The notes under the pieces were generated by a model. It was not told where the DNA came from. It made no database searches and saw only the letters and a program-made list of their open reading frames with translations. From Cherax quadricarinatus (Eukaryota > Arthropoda > Malacostraca > Decapoda > Parastacidae): a stretch of 64,000 bases of DNA. Where the stretch lies: assembly GCF_038502225.1 (NCBI RefSeq), contig NC_091303.1, positions 27,788,135-27,852,134 on the forward strand, given 5' to 3'. Positions 34,556-48,121 of the stretch are shown one piece after another (the stretch's first letter is position 1; every line of letters begins with the position of its first letter). A program made the position numbers and the translations under genes.

Positions 34556-35215
34556 TACCTTTGAAGAATTTCGAGAGTTTATCTACTCTCTGAGCCCGGC
34601 CATGGGCCAGGCTCGTCTGGTGTTTGCCAGGTCAACCAAGCTGTTGCTGCTGGAGGCCCACTGTCCCACATATTCATCACAGCCTGGTTGATTCAGCACC
34701 ATTGATATACCTTTGTAGAGTTTCGAGAGTTTACCTACTCTCTGAGCCCGGCCATGGGCCAGGTTCGTCTGGTGCTTGCCTGGTCAACCAGGCTGTTGTT
34801 GCTGGAGGCCTGCTGCCCCACATATCCATCACAGCCTGGTTGATCTTGTCCAGTTTCCTCTTGAAGGCTTCTACACTGGTTCCAACCATGCTTCTGATAT
34901 CTTCTGGTAAGATGTTGAATAGTCTGGGACCCCGGATGTTGATACAGTGTTCCCTTATTGACCCCACCATGTTTATTTTACACTTCCTCCCATATCTCTC
35001 ACTCCAGTATGTTGTTATGGCAGTGTGCAGATTTGGGACCAAGCCCTCGAGTACCTTCCAGGTGTATATTATCATGTACCTCTCTCTCCTCCACTCCAAT
35101 GAATACATGTTCAAGACTTGCAGGCGTTCCCAGTAGTTTAGGAGCTTTACTGGCTCAAAGCGAGCCGTAAACGATCTCTGTATTTGTTCCAGCTCAGATA
35201 CCTAGGACATATTAT
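34556..35215 (-). mobile_element. 3' end of another CR1-group-like LINE (family C), with duplicated 3' segment
   Basis: A minus-strand frame (34731-35114) reads LEWRRERYMIIYTWKVLEGL, VPNLHTAITTYWSERYGRKC, GPRLFNILPEDIRS and FKRKLDKINQAVMDMWGS, a CR1-like RT C-terminus. It ends in PGPWPGSESR and a stop. About 136 bp including the stop (34717-34852) is repeated at about 34560-34695 with some changes. Confidence 0.8.
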
Positions 35216-35395
35216 GTACTTATCTTGAAATATTTTTGTACTTAGCTTATAGTGAGTGATGAATATATTTATTGGAGGTAGCCTGAATAAATGAAGACTG
35301 GGTATAATTGAAAACTGCTGTATTAGCGAAACACTGTAAAGCAAAATGCTGTAAACCAGGGACCTCCTGTATAAATTACTAAATGCAAAGAGAAA

Positions 35396-35450
35396 AAAAA
35401 TATTTTTTAGATCACCCTGCCTCAGTGGGAGATAGCCAGTGCATTGAAAA
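35396..35450 (+). mobile_element. LINE A tail fragment
   Basis: Contains ccctgcctcagtgggag and tgcattgaaaaac, the LINE A end. It is probably the remnant of a short element like 25950-26067. Confidence 0.6.
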
Positions 35451-35758
35451 ACTATAAAATTATATTGCCCTACATATATACAGAAGACTGCATCTGTAAG
35501 ATCCTAAATATTATCAACACTAACTTCCATATACATGCTGTAGCATGTTAATACAAAAAAATTGCTGCCATGTTAATTTACATATTTAATAAAGTAACTT
35601 AATGTGATCAGAATAATGAAAAAATTAGTTTACAGTTGATAGAAAAACATTCTGAAGTTTGAATGTGACAATCTTAAATAAAATGTGTTAATCTAAATTT
35701 TCTTTTCTTCTAAATTTAGTTTGATAAGTACTATTCAACTTCAATACACATCATCATT

Positions 35759-37309
35759 TTAACCCTTTGACTGTTCTGGTCGTATATATACGTCTTAGTA
35801 GGTAGTAGGTTGGTAGACAGCAACCGTTAAGGGAGGTACTACCGTCCTGCCAAGTGAGTGTAAAATGAAAGCCTGTAATTGTTTTACATGATGGTAGGAT
35901 TGCTGGTGTCTTTTGTCTGTCTCATAAATATGCAAGATTACAGGTAAGTCTTGCTACTTCTACTTACATTTAGGTCACACTACACATACGTGTACAAGCA
36001 TATACATGTATATACACACCCCTCTGGGTTTTCTTCTATTTTCTTTCTAATTCTTGTTCTTGTTTCTTTCTTCTTATCTCCATGGGGAAGTGGAACAGAA
36101 TTCATCCTCTGTAAGCCATGCGTGTCGTAAGAGGCGACTAAAATGCCGGAAGCAAGGGGCTAGTAACCCCTTCTCCTGTATATATTATTAAATTTAAAAG
36201 GAGAAACTTTAGTTTTTTCTTTTGGGCCACCCCACCTCAGTGGGATACGGCTGGTACGTTGAAAGAATATACGTCTTACGAGCCAAAGTGTTTGACGTAT
36301 ATATACTCAAAAATTCTAGCGGCTTCAAATCAAGCAGGAGAAAGCTGGTAGGCCCACATGTGAGAGAATGGGTCTGTGTGGTCAGTGTGCACTGTATAAA
36401 AAAAAATCCTGCAGCAAGCAGTGCATAATAATAAAAAAAAACTCCAACTGTGTTTTTGGATTAAAACGCCAACTTTGAGGTGTATTTTTGTATAGTATTT
36501 ATGGTTGTATTCTTGTTTTCTTGGTCTCATTTGATAGAATGGAAAACATATTATAGAAATAGAAGTGATTTTGATTGGTTTTACTATAAAAAGGATCTTG
36601 AAATGGAGGTCAGAAATGTTCGATTTTTGCTGATGTTCAAAAGTAAACAAAGGACGTCATTGTGCAATAAATGTCCAACTAGCCATTTTAATATGCAGTC
36701 ACGAATGGGCTACATTATTTATACAATAATTACAATATTGCAGTAGTCTGCATAACAGTAAATCTTCTATTTTTTGTGTGAATAAAAATTCAAAATATAA
36801 AGCAAGAGGATTATAACAGGGGCCTGGAGACATGACTGATGAACAGAGAAATTGTTATTTTACTGCCAGGAATGTCTGCACTGCTCATTCTGAACCCTAT
36901 TTTGAAATTAACATTTTTTAATTGGCATAAAATTGGCCAAATTGCCAATTTCTGACCACTTTATTGGGTAGTTGAAATCAGTAAATGAACAGTTTCTTAC
37001 ATTCAATCGATAGAACAAATGGAGTTCTAAAGAAATAGCTATGAGTTTGGTGGACTGGAACAATGGAAATGACCGAAAATAGGACTCAAAGTGGGTGAAA
37101 TCGCTGATGTGTAAATGTCACCGAGGATGCTAACTTCTCGAGACCCTAACTCCGTAAGTTTTCCATCAAATTTCATACTTTTGGTGTCACTACCATTGAG
37201 AAAAGATTCTCTATCATTTCACAAAAAAAAATTTTTTTTGTTTTTTTCAAATATTTTGCAACACCAGGAGACACCTCAGGATTTGGGGTTGCGACAGTCA
37301 AAGGGTTAA
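35759..37309 (+). mobile_element. piggyBac-like TTAA element containing module M (copy 1, with insertion)
   Basis: TTAA at both ends is followed by inverted termini ccctttgactgt / acagtcaaaggg. About 1.07 kb remains after removing the short element 35798-36266 inserted near its left end. The interior is module M. No transposase frame. Other copies: 45688-46764, 56564-57644, 60550-61624. Confidence 0.87.
35798..36266 (+). mobile_element. LINE-A-derived short element, complete, 12-bp target duplication
   Basis: It is flanked by atatacgtctta (35786-35797 and 36267-36278), also present once in the intact TTAA elements. It starts gtaggtagtaggttggtaga, carries the LINE A 5' region with both hairpins (gtcgtaagaggcgac; ggggctagtaacccc), then joins a short linker to the LINE A tail (ccacctcagtggga, acgttgaaag). 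It is 469 bp with no protein. This is a SINE-like element made of the two LINE ends. Confidence 0.92.
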
Positions 37310-37733
37310 CAGCAATCAGTGTAAATGACTGACTCATGGAATAGTAATGACAAGATTGTAAACTCACTAAATGCTAGCACTAGACTGCTAGCTTTAGGAG
37401 TGGCTTGCCATGAGTTCAAACCTTCAATATGGTGAGTAGTATAAATGCTTGCTTGAATCAAAACCCCAAAAGTAAGGCATCAGAATGTAGAACCACAGGC
37501 AAGACTTACTGACTTTCTTAAATTGAAATAAAAATATTCACTGATAATTTCATAAATGACTAATATAATTTATTTCTAATAACTTGATAAATTATTTAAA
37601 ATAAAGTACTGCTGAAATTTTCACAGACTGTAAAATCTTCAAAAGCAATTTTGTTCATTAAGTTATATCCGTGCTACATTAGTGGTTTCGATACAAGAAC
37701 ATCTAAAAATAGAGATACTCTATTGCAGGTTCA
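37310..37733. other. Intronic sequence, nothing recognised
   Basis: Between two TTAA elements in formin intron d-e; no exon or repeat seen. Confidence 0.5.
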
Positions 37734-37909
37734 TTAACCCGTAAACGGTCCAAACGTATATATACACTTTTTCAACATTTGAAAGTATGTAAAAAAAAGT
37801 AGATCTTTTTTTTTTTGTTATATTTGAAAATATGTATAAAAAAACATAGATCTACTTTTGAAGCACTATGCACATGAATGTAGATCTGCTTGGACCGTTT
37901 ATGGGTTAA
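37734..37909. mobile_element. 176-bp piggyBac-like mini-element
   Basis: TTAA flanks and inverted ends cccgtaaacggtccaaacg / ttggaccgtttatggg, with atagatctac repeats inside. It ends 22 bp from formin exon d. Confidence 0.85.
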
Positions 37910-37931
37910 TACACAGCAACACTGAACTCAC

Positions 37932-38008
37932 CGTAAACTTCTGTGATTCAGACTGAGTGCAATACAGCCAATAGCTTCACGATGTTCAAACACCAGGTTA
38001 AATCCATA
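37932..38008 (-). CDS. FMNL: FMNL/Frl formin, exon d (FH3/DID)
   Basis: The 77-bp exon translates to [20 protein letters not shown] and then NHRSL, matching the FMNL armadillo segment YGFNMV...IALSLN. The acceptor is ttttcag and the donor is gtgagt. It begins in phase 0 after exon c and gives CG to exon e, making Arg. A LINE A copy begins about 68 bp upstream of its acceptor (38076), leaving little room for the polypyrimidine tract and branch point. Confidence 0.94.
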
Positions 38009-38075
38009 CTGAAAAATATTAAAAATCCTGTATGAAACACTCCATAATTATTTATAACTGCATATAAAATAATAT

Positions 38076-39756
38076 AGTTTTGGAGTGGTTGGTGCAATTA
38101 TTTAATAAATGTATGGAAGAGGGTAAGGTACCTAGGGATTGGCAGAGAGCATGCATAGTTCCTTTGTATAAAGGCAAAGGGGACAAAAGAGAGTGCAAAA
38201 ATTATAGGGGGATAAGTCTGTTGAGTATACCTGGTAAAGTGTATGGTAGAGTTATTATTGAAAGAATTAAAAGTAAGACTGAGAATAGGATAGCAGATGA
38301 ACAAGGAGGCTTTAGGAAAGGTAGGGGGTGTGTGGACCAGGTGTTTACAGTGAAACATATAAGTGACCGGTATTTAGATAAGGCTAAAGAGGTCTTTGTG
38401 GCATTTATGGATTTGGAAAAGGCGTATGACAGGGTGGATAGGGGGGCAATGTGGCAGATGTTGCAGGTGTATGGTGTAGGAGGTAGGTTACTGAAAGCAG
38501 TGAAGAGTTTTTACGAGGATAGTGAGGCTCAAGTTAGAGTACATAGGAAAGAGGGAAATTATTTCCCAGTAAAAGTAGGCCTAAGACAAGGATGTGTGAT
38601 GTCACCATGGTTGTTTAATATATTTATAGATGGGGTTGTAAGAGAAGTAAATGCGAGGGTCTTGACAAGAGGCGTGGAGTTAAAAGATAAAGAATCACAC
38701 AAAGTGGGAGATGTCACAGTTGCTCTTTCCTGATGACACTGTGCTCTTGGGAGATTCTGAAGAGAAGTTGCAGAGATTGGTAAATGAATTTGGTAGGGTG
38801 TGCAAAAGAAGAAAATTAAAAGTGAATACAGGAAAGAGTAAGGTTATGAGGATAACAAACATATTAGGTGATGAAAGATTGGATATCAGATTGGAGGGAG
38901 AGAGTATGGAGGAGGTGAATGTATTCAGATATTTGGGAGTGGACGTGTCAGCGGATGGGTCTATGAAGGATGAGGTGAATCATAGAATTGATGAGGGGAA
39001 AAGGGTGAGTGGTGCACTTAGGAGTCTGTGGAGACAAAGAACTTTGTCCTTGGAGGCAAAGAGGGGAATGTATGAGAGTATAGTTTTACCAACACTCTTA
39101 TATGGGTGTGAAGCATGGGTGATGAATGTTGCAGCGAGGAGAAGGCTGGAGGCAGTAGAGATGTCATGTCTGAGGGCAATGTGTGGTGTGAATATAATGC
39201 AGAGAATTCGTAGTTTGGAAGTTAGGAGGAGGTGCGGGATTACCAAAACTGTTGTCCAGAGGGCTGAGGAAGGGTTGTTGAGGTGGTTCGGACATGTAGA
39301 GAGAATGGAGCAAAACAGAATGACTTCAAGAGTGTATCAGTCTGTAGTGGAAGGAAGGCGGGGTAGGGGTCGGCCTAAGAAAGGTTGGAGGGAGGGGGTA
39401 AAGGAGGTTTTGTGTGCGAGGGGCTTGGACTTCCAGCAGGCATTTGTGAGCGTTTTTGATAGGAGTGAATGGAGACGAATGGTTTTTAATACTTGACGTG
39501 CTGTTGGAGTGTGAGCAATGTAACATTTATGAAGGGGTTCAGGGAAACCGGCAGGCCGGACTTGAGTCCTGGAGATGGGAAGTACAGTGCCTGCACTCTG
39601 AAGGAGGGGTGTTAATGTTGCAGTTTAAAAACTGTAGTGTAAAGCACCCTTCTGGCAAGACAGTGATGGAGTGAATGATTGTGAAAGTTTTTCTTTTTCG
39701 GGCCACCCTGCCTTGGTGGGAATCGGCCAGTGTGATAATAAAAATAAATAAAATAC
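38076..39756 (+). mobile_element. LINE A1, RT and C-terminal part, near formin exon d
   Basis: Two overlapping frames (38080-38733 and 38711-39496) cover RT (FMDLEKAYDRVD, GLRQGCVMSPWLFN) and the C-terminal domain. A frame change near 38705 separates them, and the catalytic box reads FPDDT instead of FADDT. The endonuclease is missing through 5' truncation. The 3' end ataataaaaataaata leads into a TA repeat. Confidence 0.9.
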
Positions 39757-39765
39757 ATATAATAT

Positions 39766-39774
39766 ATATATTTA

Positions 39775-39837
<63 letters not shown>

Positions 39838-39852
39838 TATATATATATATAT
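39766..39852. repeat. (TA)n microsatellite between two LINE tails
   Basis: It joins the 3' tail of the plus-strand LINE A1 to the poly-T of the minus-strand A2 fragment that follows. Confidence 0.95.
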
Positions 39853-39857
39853 GTATA

Positions 39858-40070
39858 TTTTTTTTTTTTTTAAACAAGTCGGCCGTCTCCCACCGAGGCA
39901 GGGTGACCCAAAAAAGAAAGAAAATCCCCAAAAAATAAATACTTTTATCATCATTCAACACTTTCACCACACTCACATATTATCACTGTTTTTGCAGAGG
40001 TGCTCAGAATACAACAGTCTAGAAGCATACACATATAAAGATACTCAACATATCCCTCCAAACTGCCAAT
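39858..40070 (-). mobile_element. LINE A2 3' end, first of two in a row
   Basis: Poly-T, A2 tail complement (ctcccaccgaggcagggtga) and 3' untranslated region up to aaactgccaa, then a TA run. Confidence 0.85.
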
Positions 40071-40071
40071 A

Positions 40072-40092
<21 letters not shown>

Positions 40093-40111
<19 letters not shown>

Positions 40112-40505
40112 TTTTAAAAAAGTTGGCCGTCTCCCACCGAGGCAGGGTGACCCAAAAAAAGAAAGAAAATCCCCAAAAAGAAATACTTTCATCATCATTC
40201 AACACTTTCACCACACTCACATATTATCACTGTTTTTGCAGAGGTGCTCAGAATACAACAGTCTAGAAGCATACACATATAAAGATACACAACATATCCC
40301 TCCAAACTGCCAATATCCCAAACCCCTCCTTTAAAGTGCAGGCATTGTACTTCCCATTTCCAGGACTCAAGTCCGACTATATGAAAATAACCGGTTTCCC
40401 TGAATCCCTTCACTAAATATTACCCTGCTCACACTCCAACAGATCGTCAGGTCCCAAGTACCATTCGTCTCCATTCACTCCTATCTAACACGCTCACGCA
40501 CGCTT
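40093..40505 (-). mobile_element. LINE A2 3' end, second of two in a row
   Basis: Poly-T, tail complement, longer 3' untranslated region and the last codons (complement of SEWRRMVLGT near 40470). It is cut at about 40505, next to the hammerhead-like motif. Confidence 0.85.
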
Positions 40506-40536
40506 GCAAAACAATCACTCTGAAAGAATAGAGAAA

Positions 40537-40574
40537 TTCCAAGCGCTTTCGTGACTACTCACATTATCAAGGAA
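40537..40574 (-). ncRNA. Fifth hammerhead-ribozyme-like motif
   Basis: Read on the minus strand: helix I ttcc (40574-40571) with ggaa (40540-40537), core ttgataa plus extra t, helix II gtga-gtag-tcac, then gaaa, helix III agc/gct without loop, and t before the predicted cut. Positions 3 and 8 are U and A. The sequence attatcaaggaac is repeated in inverted form just beside it (40564-40601), as at the start of a fold-back arm. The full element borders are hidden by LINE A2 and a TA repeat. Confidence 0.65.
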
Positions 40575-40614
40575 CATAGTTCCTTGATAATCACCTGTTT
40601 ACTGTGATCTTATT

Positions 40615-44455
<3,841 letters not shown>

Positions 44456-44559
44456 GGTTTATTTATTTTTAAAATAAGATATAGTACACTGCTGTACTGT
44501 AATTACAAATACAGTAAATAATAAATGGAAAGAAATGCAAAAGAGCTTTTATACATTAC

Positions 44560-44758
44560 CTTGTTGTTCATGATTGCTCTCATACACATAATACAGACAT
44601 GGATATCATCTTTTGAGTCTCCCATATTAAGTTTCTGAACATGACGTGAAGCTCTCTTCATTCGTGGGGAGTCAATTTCTAAAGAGGGTTTGAGTTGCCC
44701 ATTGAGATTTCTGGCTTCCTCTTCATCTTCTAAACTTTCTCGTATCCTTTGCTCATGT
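44560..44758 (-). CDS. FMNL: FMNL/Frl formin, exon c (FH3 variable linker and [15 protein letters not shown] block)
   Basis: The 199-bp exon starts with an acidic, charged stretch ([16 protein letters not shown]). A Ser/Arg-rich segment follows, then [19 protein letters not shown], matching the FMNL block KDDVHVCIMCLRAIMN in the armadillo FH3 domain. The acceptor is cttag and the donor is gtaatg; the exon ends on a codon boundary. The linker between the WVREFLN block and this one is shorter than in vertebrate FMNL2/3, where it carries extra serine-rich sequence. The linker alignment is inferred. A 6.5-kb intron full of LINEs separates it from exon d. Confidence 0.94.
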
Positions 44759-45348
44759 CTAAGAGTGATAAAATATTAAGTACAGTACTGGTATTTAAAA
44801 CAAACATCTAACAAAACTCTATAATATAAAGAAGGCTGCTATAATATTATGCATCTGAATATCTAATAATAACAAAAAATCTGCATTAAATATACATAAT
44901 AGTTTATATGGAAAATAAGAACTGAAATAAACAGTGACATAAAATAAGAAATTTATGTAATATGAATAAGAAGCATCATCATCATTATTATTATTATTAT
45001 TATTATTACATGTGTGGAGAGTGGTAAACATGCAGAGGTCATACAGCAGCAGAGGGAATGATACATAAATAATGAACAATTAAGACAGTCAACATTTACA
45101 GAATGTATGAATTATTTACTGAATGAAGACATAATTACATGTGGATAGTAAGCAATAAATCATAGACAGAACAGATACAGTACACAAAATTTTATTTGCA
45201 AACTAGTGGATCACAGACTGAGTGTTTAAGAAGACGGTTTGTAGCAGGTATGGAAGCCTGACAAAGATTACTGTATGTACGTAACATCTAGAAGAAACAA
45301 AACGTGGGGTAAAGAGCACTACTCCCAGGAGGATGGACAGTCACATAC
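44759..45348. other. Formin intron b-c, no element recognised
   Basis: A 590-bp AT-rich intron with a short (ATT)n run (about 44984-45007). No repeat family of the window is present. Confidence 0.7.
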
Positions 45349-45432
45349 CGCAGCATCATGAGCCTGAAGGTGAGATAATCAACTAAAACATCTAGTCCTC
45401 GATTCTCGTCGTTTAGAAACTCCCGCACCCAT
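45349..45432 (-). CDS. FMNL: FMNL/Frl formin, exon b (FH3/DID)
   Basis: The exon has 1 + 81 + 2 bases and translates to [12 protein letters not shown] followed by [11 protein letters not shown]. This is the most conserved block of FMNL formins, at the start of the armadillo-type FH3/DID. The acceptor is ttccag and the donor is gtatgt. It takes its first base from exon a (GA+A = Glu) and gives CG to exon c (CG+A = Arg), so both junctions are in frame. The intron to exon c is only 590 bp. Confidence 0.95.
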
Positions 45433-45687
45433 CTGGAAGGATAACAACAATTACAAATATTGTCAGGTGTCTTATGAAAAAAATGTGTCACCTTAAAAAT
45501 TAAAGCATTTAATTTTCACCAGTCAAATTTCATAATATAATATTGCTTTGTAAAATACAGCTAATATTTCAGCTAGAGCAAATAAAATCACAGTAAAACC
45601 TCAAGAAATAACATAAAAATCTGATAGGTAAATTTATTTCAGAAACCAGTTTTGTTTGGGGATGACATAGCTTTTGTCATCTTCTCA

Positions 45688-46764
45688 TTAACCCTTTGAG
45701 GGTTTCTGACGTACTAGTACGGCTTACGACCTAGGGTTTTTGACGTACTGGTAAGCCTAAATTCTAGCGCCCTCAAATCTAGTGGGAGAAAGTTGGTAGG
45801 CCTCCATATGAAAGAATGGGTCTATGTGGTCAGTGTGCATGGTATAAAAAAAATCCTGCAGCACACAGTGCATAATGAGAAAAAAAAAACTTTGACCGTT
45901 TTTTTGGAATAAAACAGTGACTTTGCATTGTATTTTCGTATGGTATTTATTGTTGTATTCTAGTTTTCTTGGTCTCATTTTATAGAATGGAAGGCATATC
46001 ATAGAAATTGAGATGATTTTGACTGGTTTTACAATGAAAAGTACCTTGAAATTGAGCTCAAAGTAGCAGAAATGTTCGATTTTTACCAAAGTTCAAAAGT
46101 AAACAAATCATGCCAAGCGTCCAATACACGTCAACTGGTGAGTCTAATACTCTTTTGCAAGTGCGCCAATATGATTCATACCATTTTTTACACTAATGCA
46201 GTAGTCTGCATAACAGTAAATCTTCTATTTTTTGTGAGAATAAAAATTCAAAGTGGAAAGCAAAAGAATGAAAGAGGGGCCTTGAGACATGACTAATGAA
46301 CAAAGGAAATGTCATTTTAGTGCCAGGAATGTATTTCTTGTTTGTTCTGGACCCTATTCGGAAATTGGCATCTTTTGAAATTTGTGTGAAATTGGCAAAA
46401 TTGCTAAATTCTGACCACTGTACTGGATAGTTGAAATTGGTAAATGGGTGGTTTCTTGCACTCATTCAATAGAAAAAATGGAGTTCTAGTGAAATATTTA
46501 TGTTTTTTGTCGACTAGTACAGTGGAACTGGCCGAAAATGGGGCTCAAAGTGGGCAAAATCGCCGATCCATAAACATCACCGAGACCGCTAACTTCGCGA
46601 GAGCATAATTCCGTAAGTTTTCCATCAAATTTCATATTTTTGGTGTCATTATGAACGGGAAAAGATTCTCTATCTTTTCATAAGAAAAATTTATTTTTTT
46701 TTTTAAATTTGGCCGACCCTGAGAACGAGTCTCGGAGAGGGCCTGTCGACCCTCAAAGGGTTAA
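45688..46764 (+). mobile_element. piggyBac-like TTAA element with module M (copy 2, complete)
   Basis: TTAA, then ccctttgagggt ... accctcaaaggg, TTAA. Uninterrupted at 1,077 bp. The interior has module M in order, with an additional tcgcgagagcataattccgt block. Non-coding. Confidence 0.9.
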
Positions 46765-47336
46765 ATTCAGCAAGGTTTATAGAAGCGCTGCATTGAACCT
46801 TCACTTCAGTGCAACTCTTGCAAGAACAGATCTTGCAATGGTTCTTGCAACTGTATTTGTGTATACCTGAATAAACTTACTTATTTACTTCTATTTTGTT
46901 GACTGAGTACGAGAAATCGCCCATTCACCTGCTTCTACTACCCAATACAGTGGTCAGAAATTGGCAATTTTGCCAATTTCAAAATAGGGCCAAGAATAAA
47001 TAATGAAGACATTCCTGGCACTAAAATAACATTTTCTCTGTTCATTAGTCATGTCTCCAGGCCCTCTTATATTACTCTTGCTTTCCATTTTGAATTTTTA
47101 TTCACACAAAAGATATATTTACTGTTATGCAGACTACTGCATTATTGTAATAATTGTATAAATAATGTCAACCCATTCATGACTGCATGTTAGACTGGCC
47201 AGTCGGATACGTATTGGATGGTGATGTCATTTGTTTACTCTTGAACATCAGCAAAGAATCGAACATTTCCGCTAATTTGAGCTCGATTTCAAGGTACTTT
47301 TCGTCATGAAACCAATCACAATACTATCTATTTCTG

Positions 47337-47540
47337 GAAATAAATGGTATAAATACCGATACAATGGAAATATAAACACACATGCAGGATAATGTGATCC
47401 TTTATTGACAACGTTTCACCAACACAGTGGGCTTTTTCAAGTCACAAACAGATCTGTTTGTGACTTGAAAATGTCCACTGTGTGGGCGAAATGTTGTCAA
47501 TAAAGGATCGCATTATACTGCATGTGTGTTTATATTTCCA
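47337..47540 (-). mobile_element. Hairpin element 3, short, with hammerhead-like motifs
   Basis: It is flanked by a perfect 12-bp duplication tatctatttctg (47325-47336 and 47541-47552). Arms (about 47367-47448 and 47455-47540) are reverse complements with several mismatches. In minus-strand sense the tail at the end reads tgtatcggtatttatacca, the same as in elements 1 and 2. Motifs: 47406-47444 (-) with helix I tgac/gtca and core ttgaaaa, and 47461-47499 (+), more decayed. Confidence 0.87.
47406..47444 (-). ncRNA. Hammerhead-ribozyme-like motif of hairpin element 3
   Basis: Helix I tgac/gtca, core ttgaaaa plus extra a, helix II starting gcccac with one mismatch, gaaa, acgt, t, then gtca. Positions 3 and 8 are U and A. 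The plus-strand partner at 47461-47499 keeps helix II better (gtccac / gtgggc) but has atgt for helix III. Confidence 0.65.
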
Positions 47541-47790
47541 TATCTATTTCTGTAATATATCTTCCATTCTATCAAATGAGATAAAAAAATGAGAATACAT
47601 CCATAAAAACCATACGAAAATATACCGCTAAGGGGCAGCTAATGGTTGAGAAGTGAACTCCGTTATTTATCATCCAATTTCTTTCATTTCTGGTGCACGC
47701 TAAGAAACGCCTTTCCATCACACATTGCCCAAGCTTCAATAAGATAGCCCAACAAATAACTGAGAAAAAAAACTATTTTCCAAAAATCAT

Positions 47791-48121
47791 ATATGACAAG
47801 CCCAAGCCAGGTACTGGAATTAAGTCACTTTGACTTTTTTGTGTTATCCTAGGTTTGCTACACATATGCTGCTATGTATGATAATCTATGTAGAGAATAT
47901 AGTTTTTTTGTTTCAGTTTTATGGTGCATTATGAGTGTATATCACAGTTAGCCCTGTGTTATACTCTGTTTTCTCTAATATAAGCCCCCAAGACAGGGAT
48001 AGGAGGATGGCACTTGTATCCCATATCCTCTTCGTACCTCCGTCGAACTGCTTAGTATCATGCCAAATATTATCCAGTCTGGAGAATTTACCATGTTTTT
48101 ATGCTATTTATATTGTTTATG
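47791..48121. other. Intronic sequence, partly repeated
   Basis: The first half is shared (reversed) with 32130-32215 (caagccaggtactggaa); the rest is unique. No gene seen. Confidence 0.5.

Larger units (their letters stand above)
46820..47790 (-). repeat. Module M copy with hairpin element 3 inserted
   Basis: On the minus strand it follows the same order as 30640-31350: gggctatctt..., gagttcacttctcaacc, gaatggaagatatatt..., gtagtctgcataacagtaaa, ...gccaggaatg. It is interrupted by 47337-47540. Confidence 0.7.

Noticed and set aside
34624..35170. Plus-strand frames of 70-170 codons
   Set aside because: Complement of the LINE C reverse transcriptase end, which has the conserved RT C-terminal motifs.
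35798..35880. tRNA-like head in the LINE-derived short element
   Set aside because: No A and B box pair or cloverleaf could be seen; the head is LINE 5' sequence.
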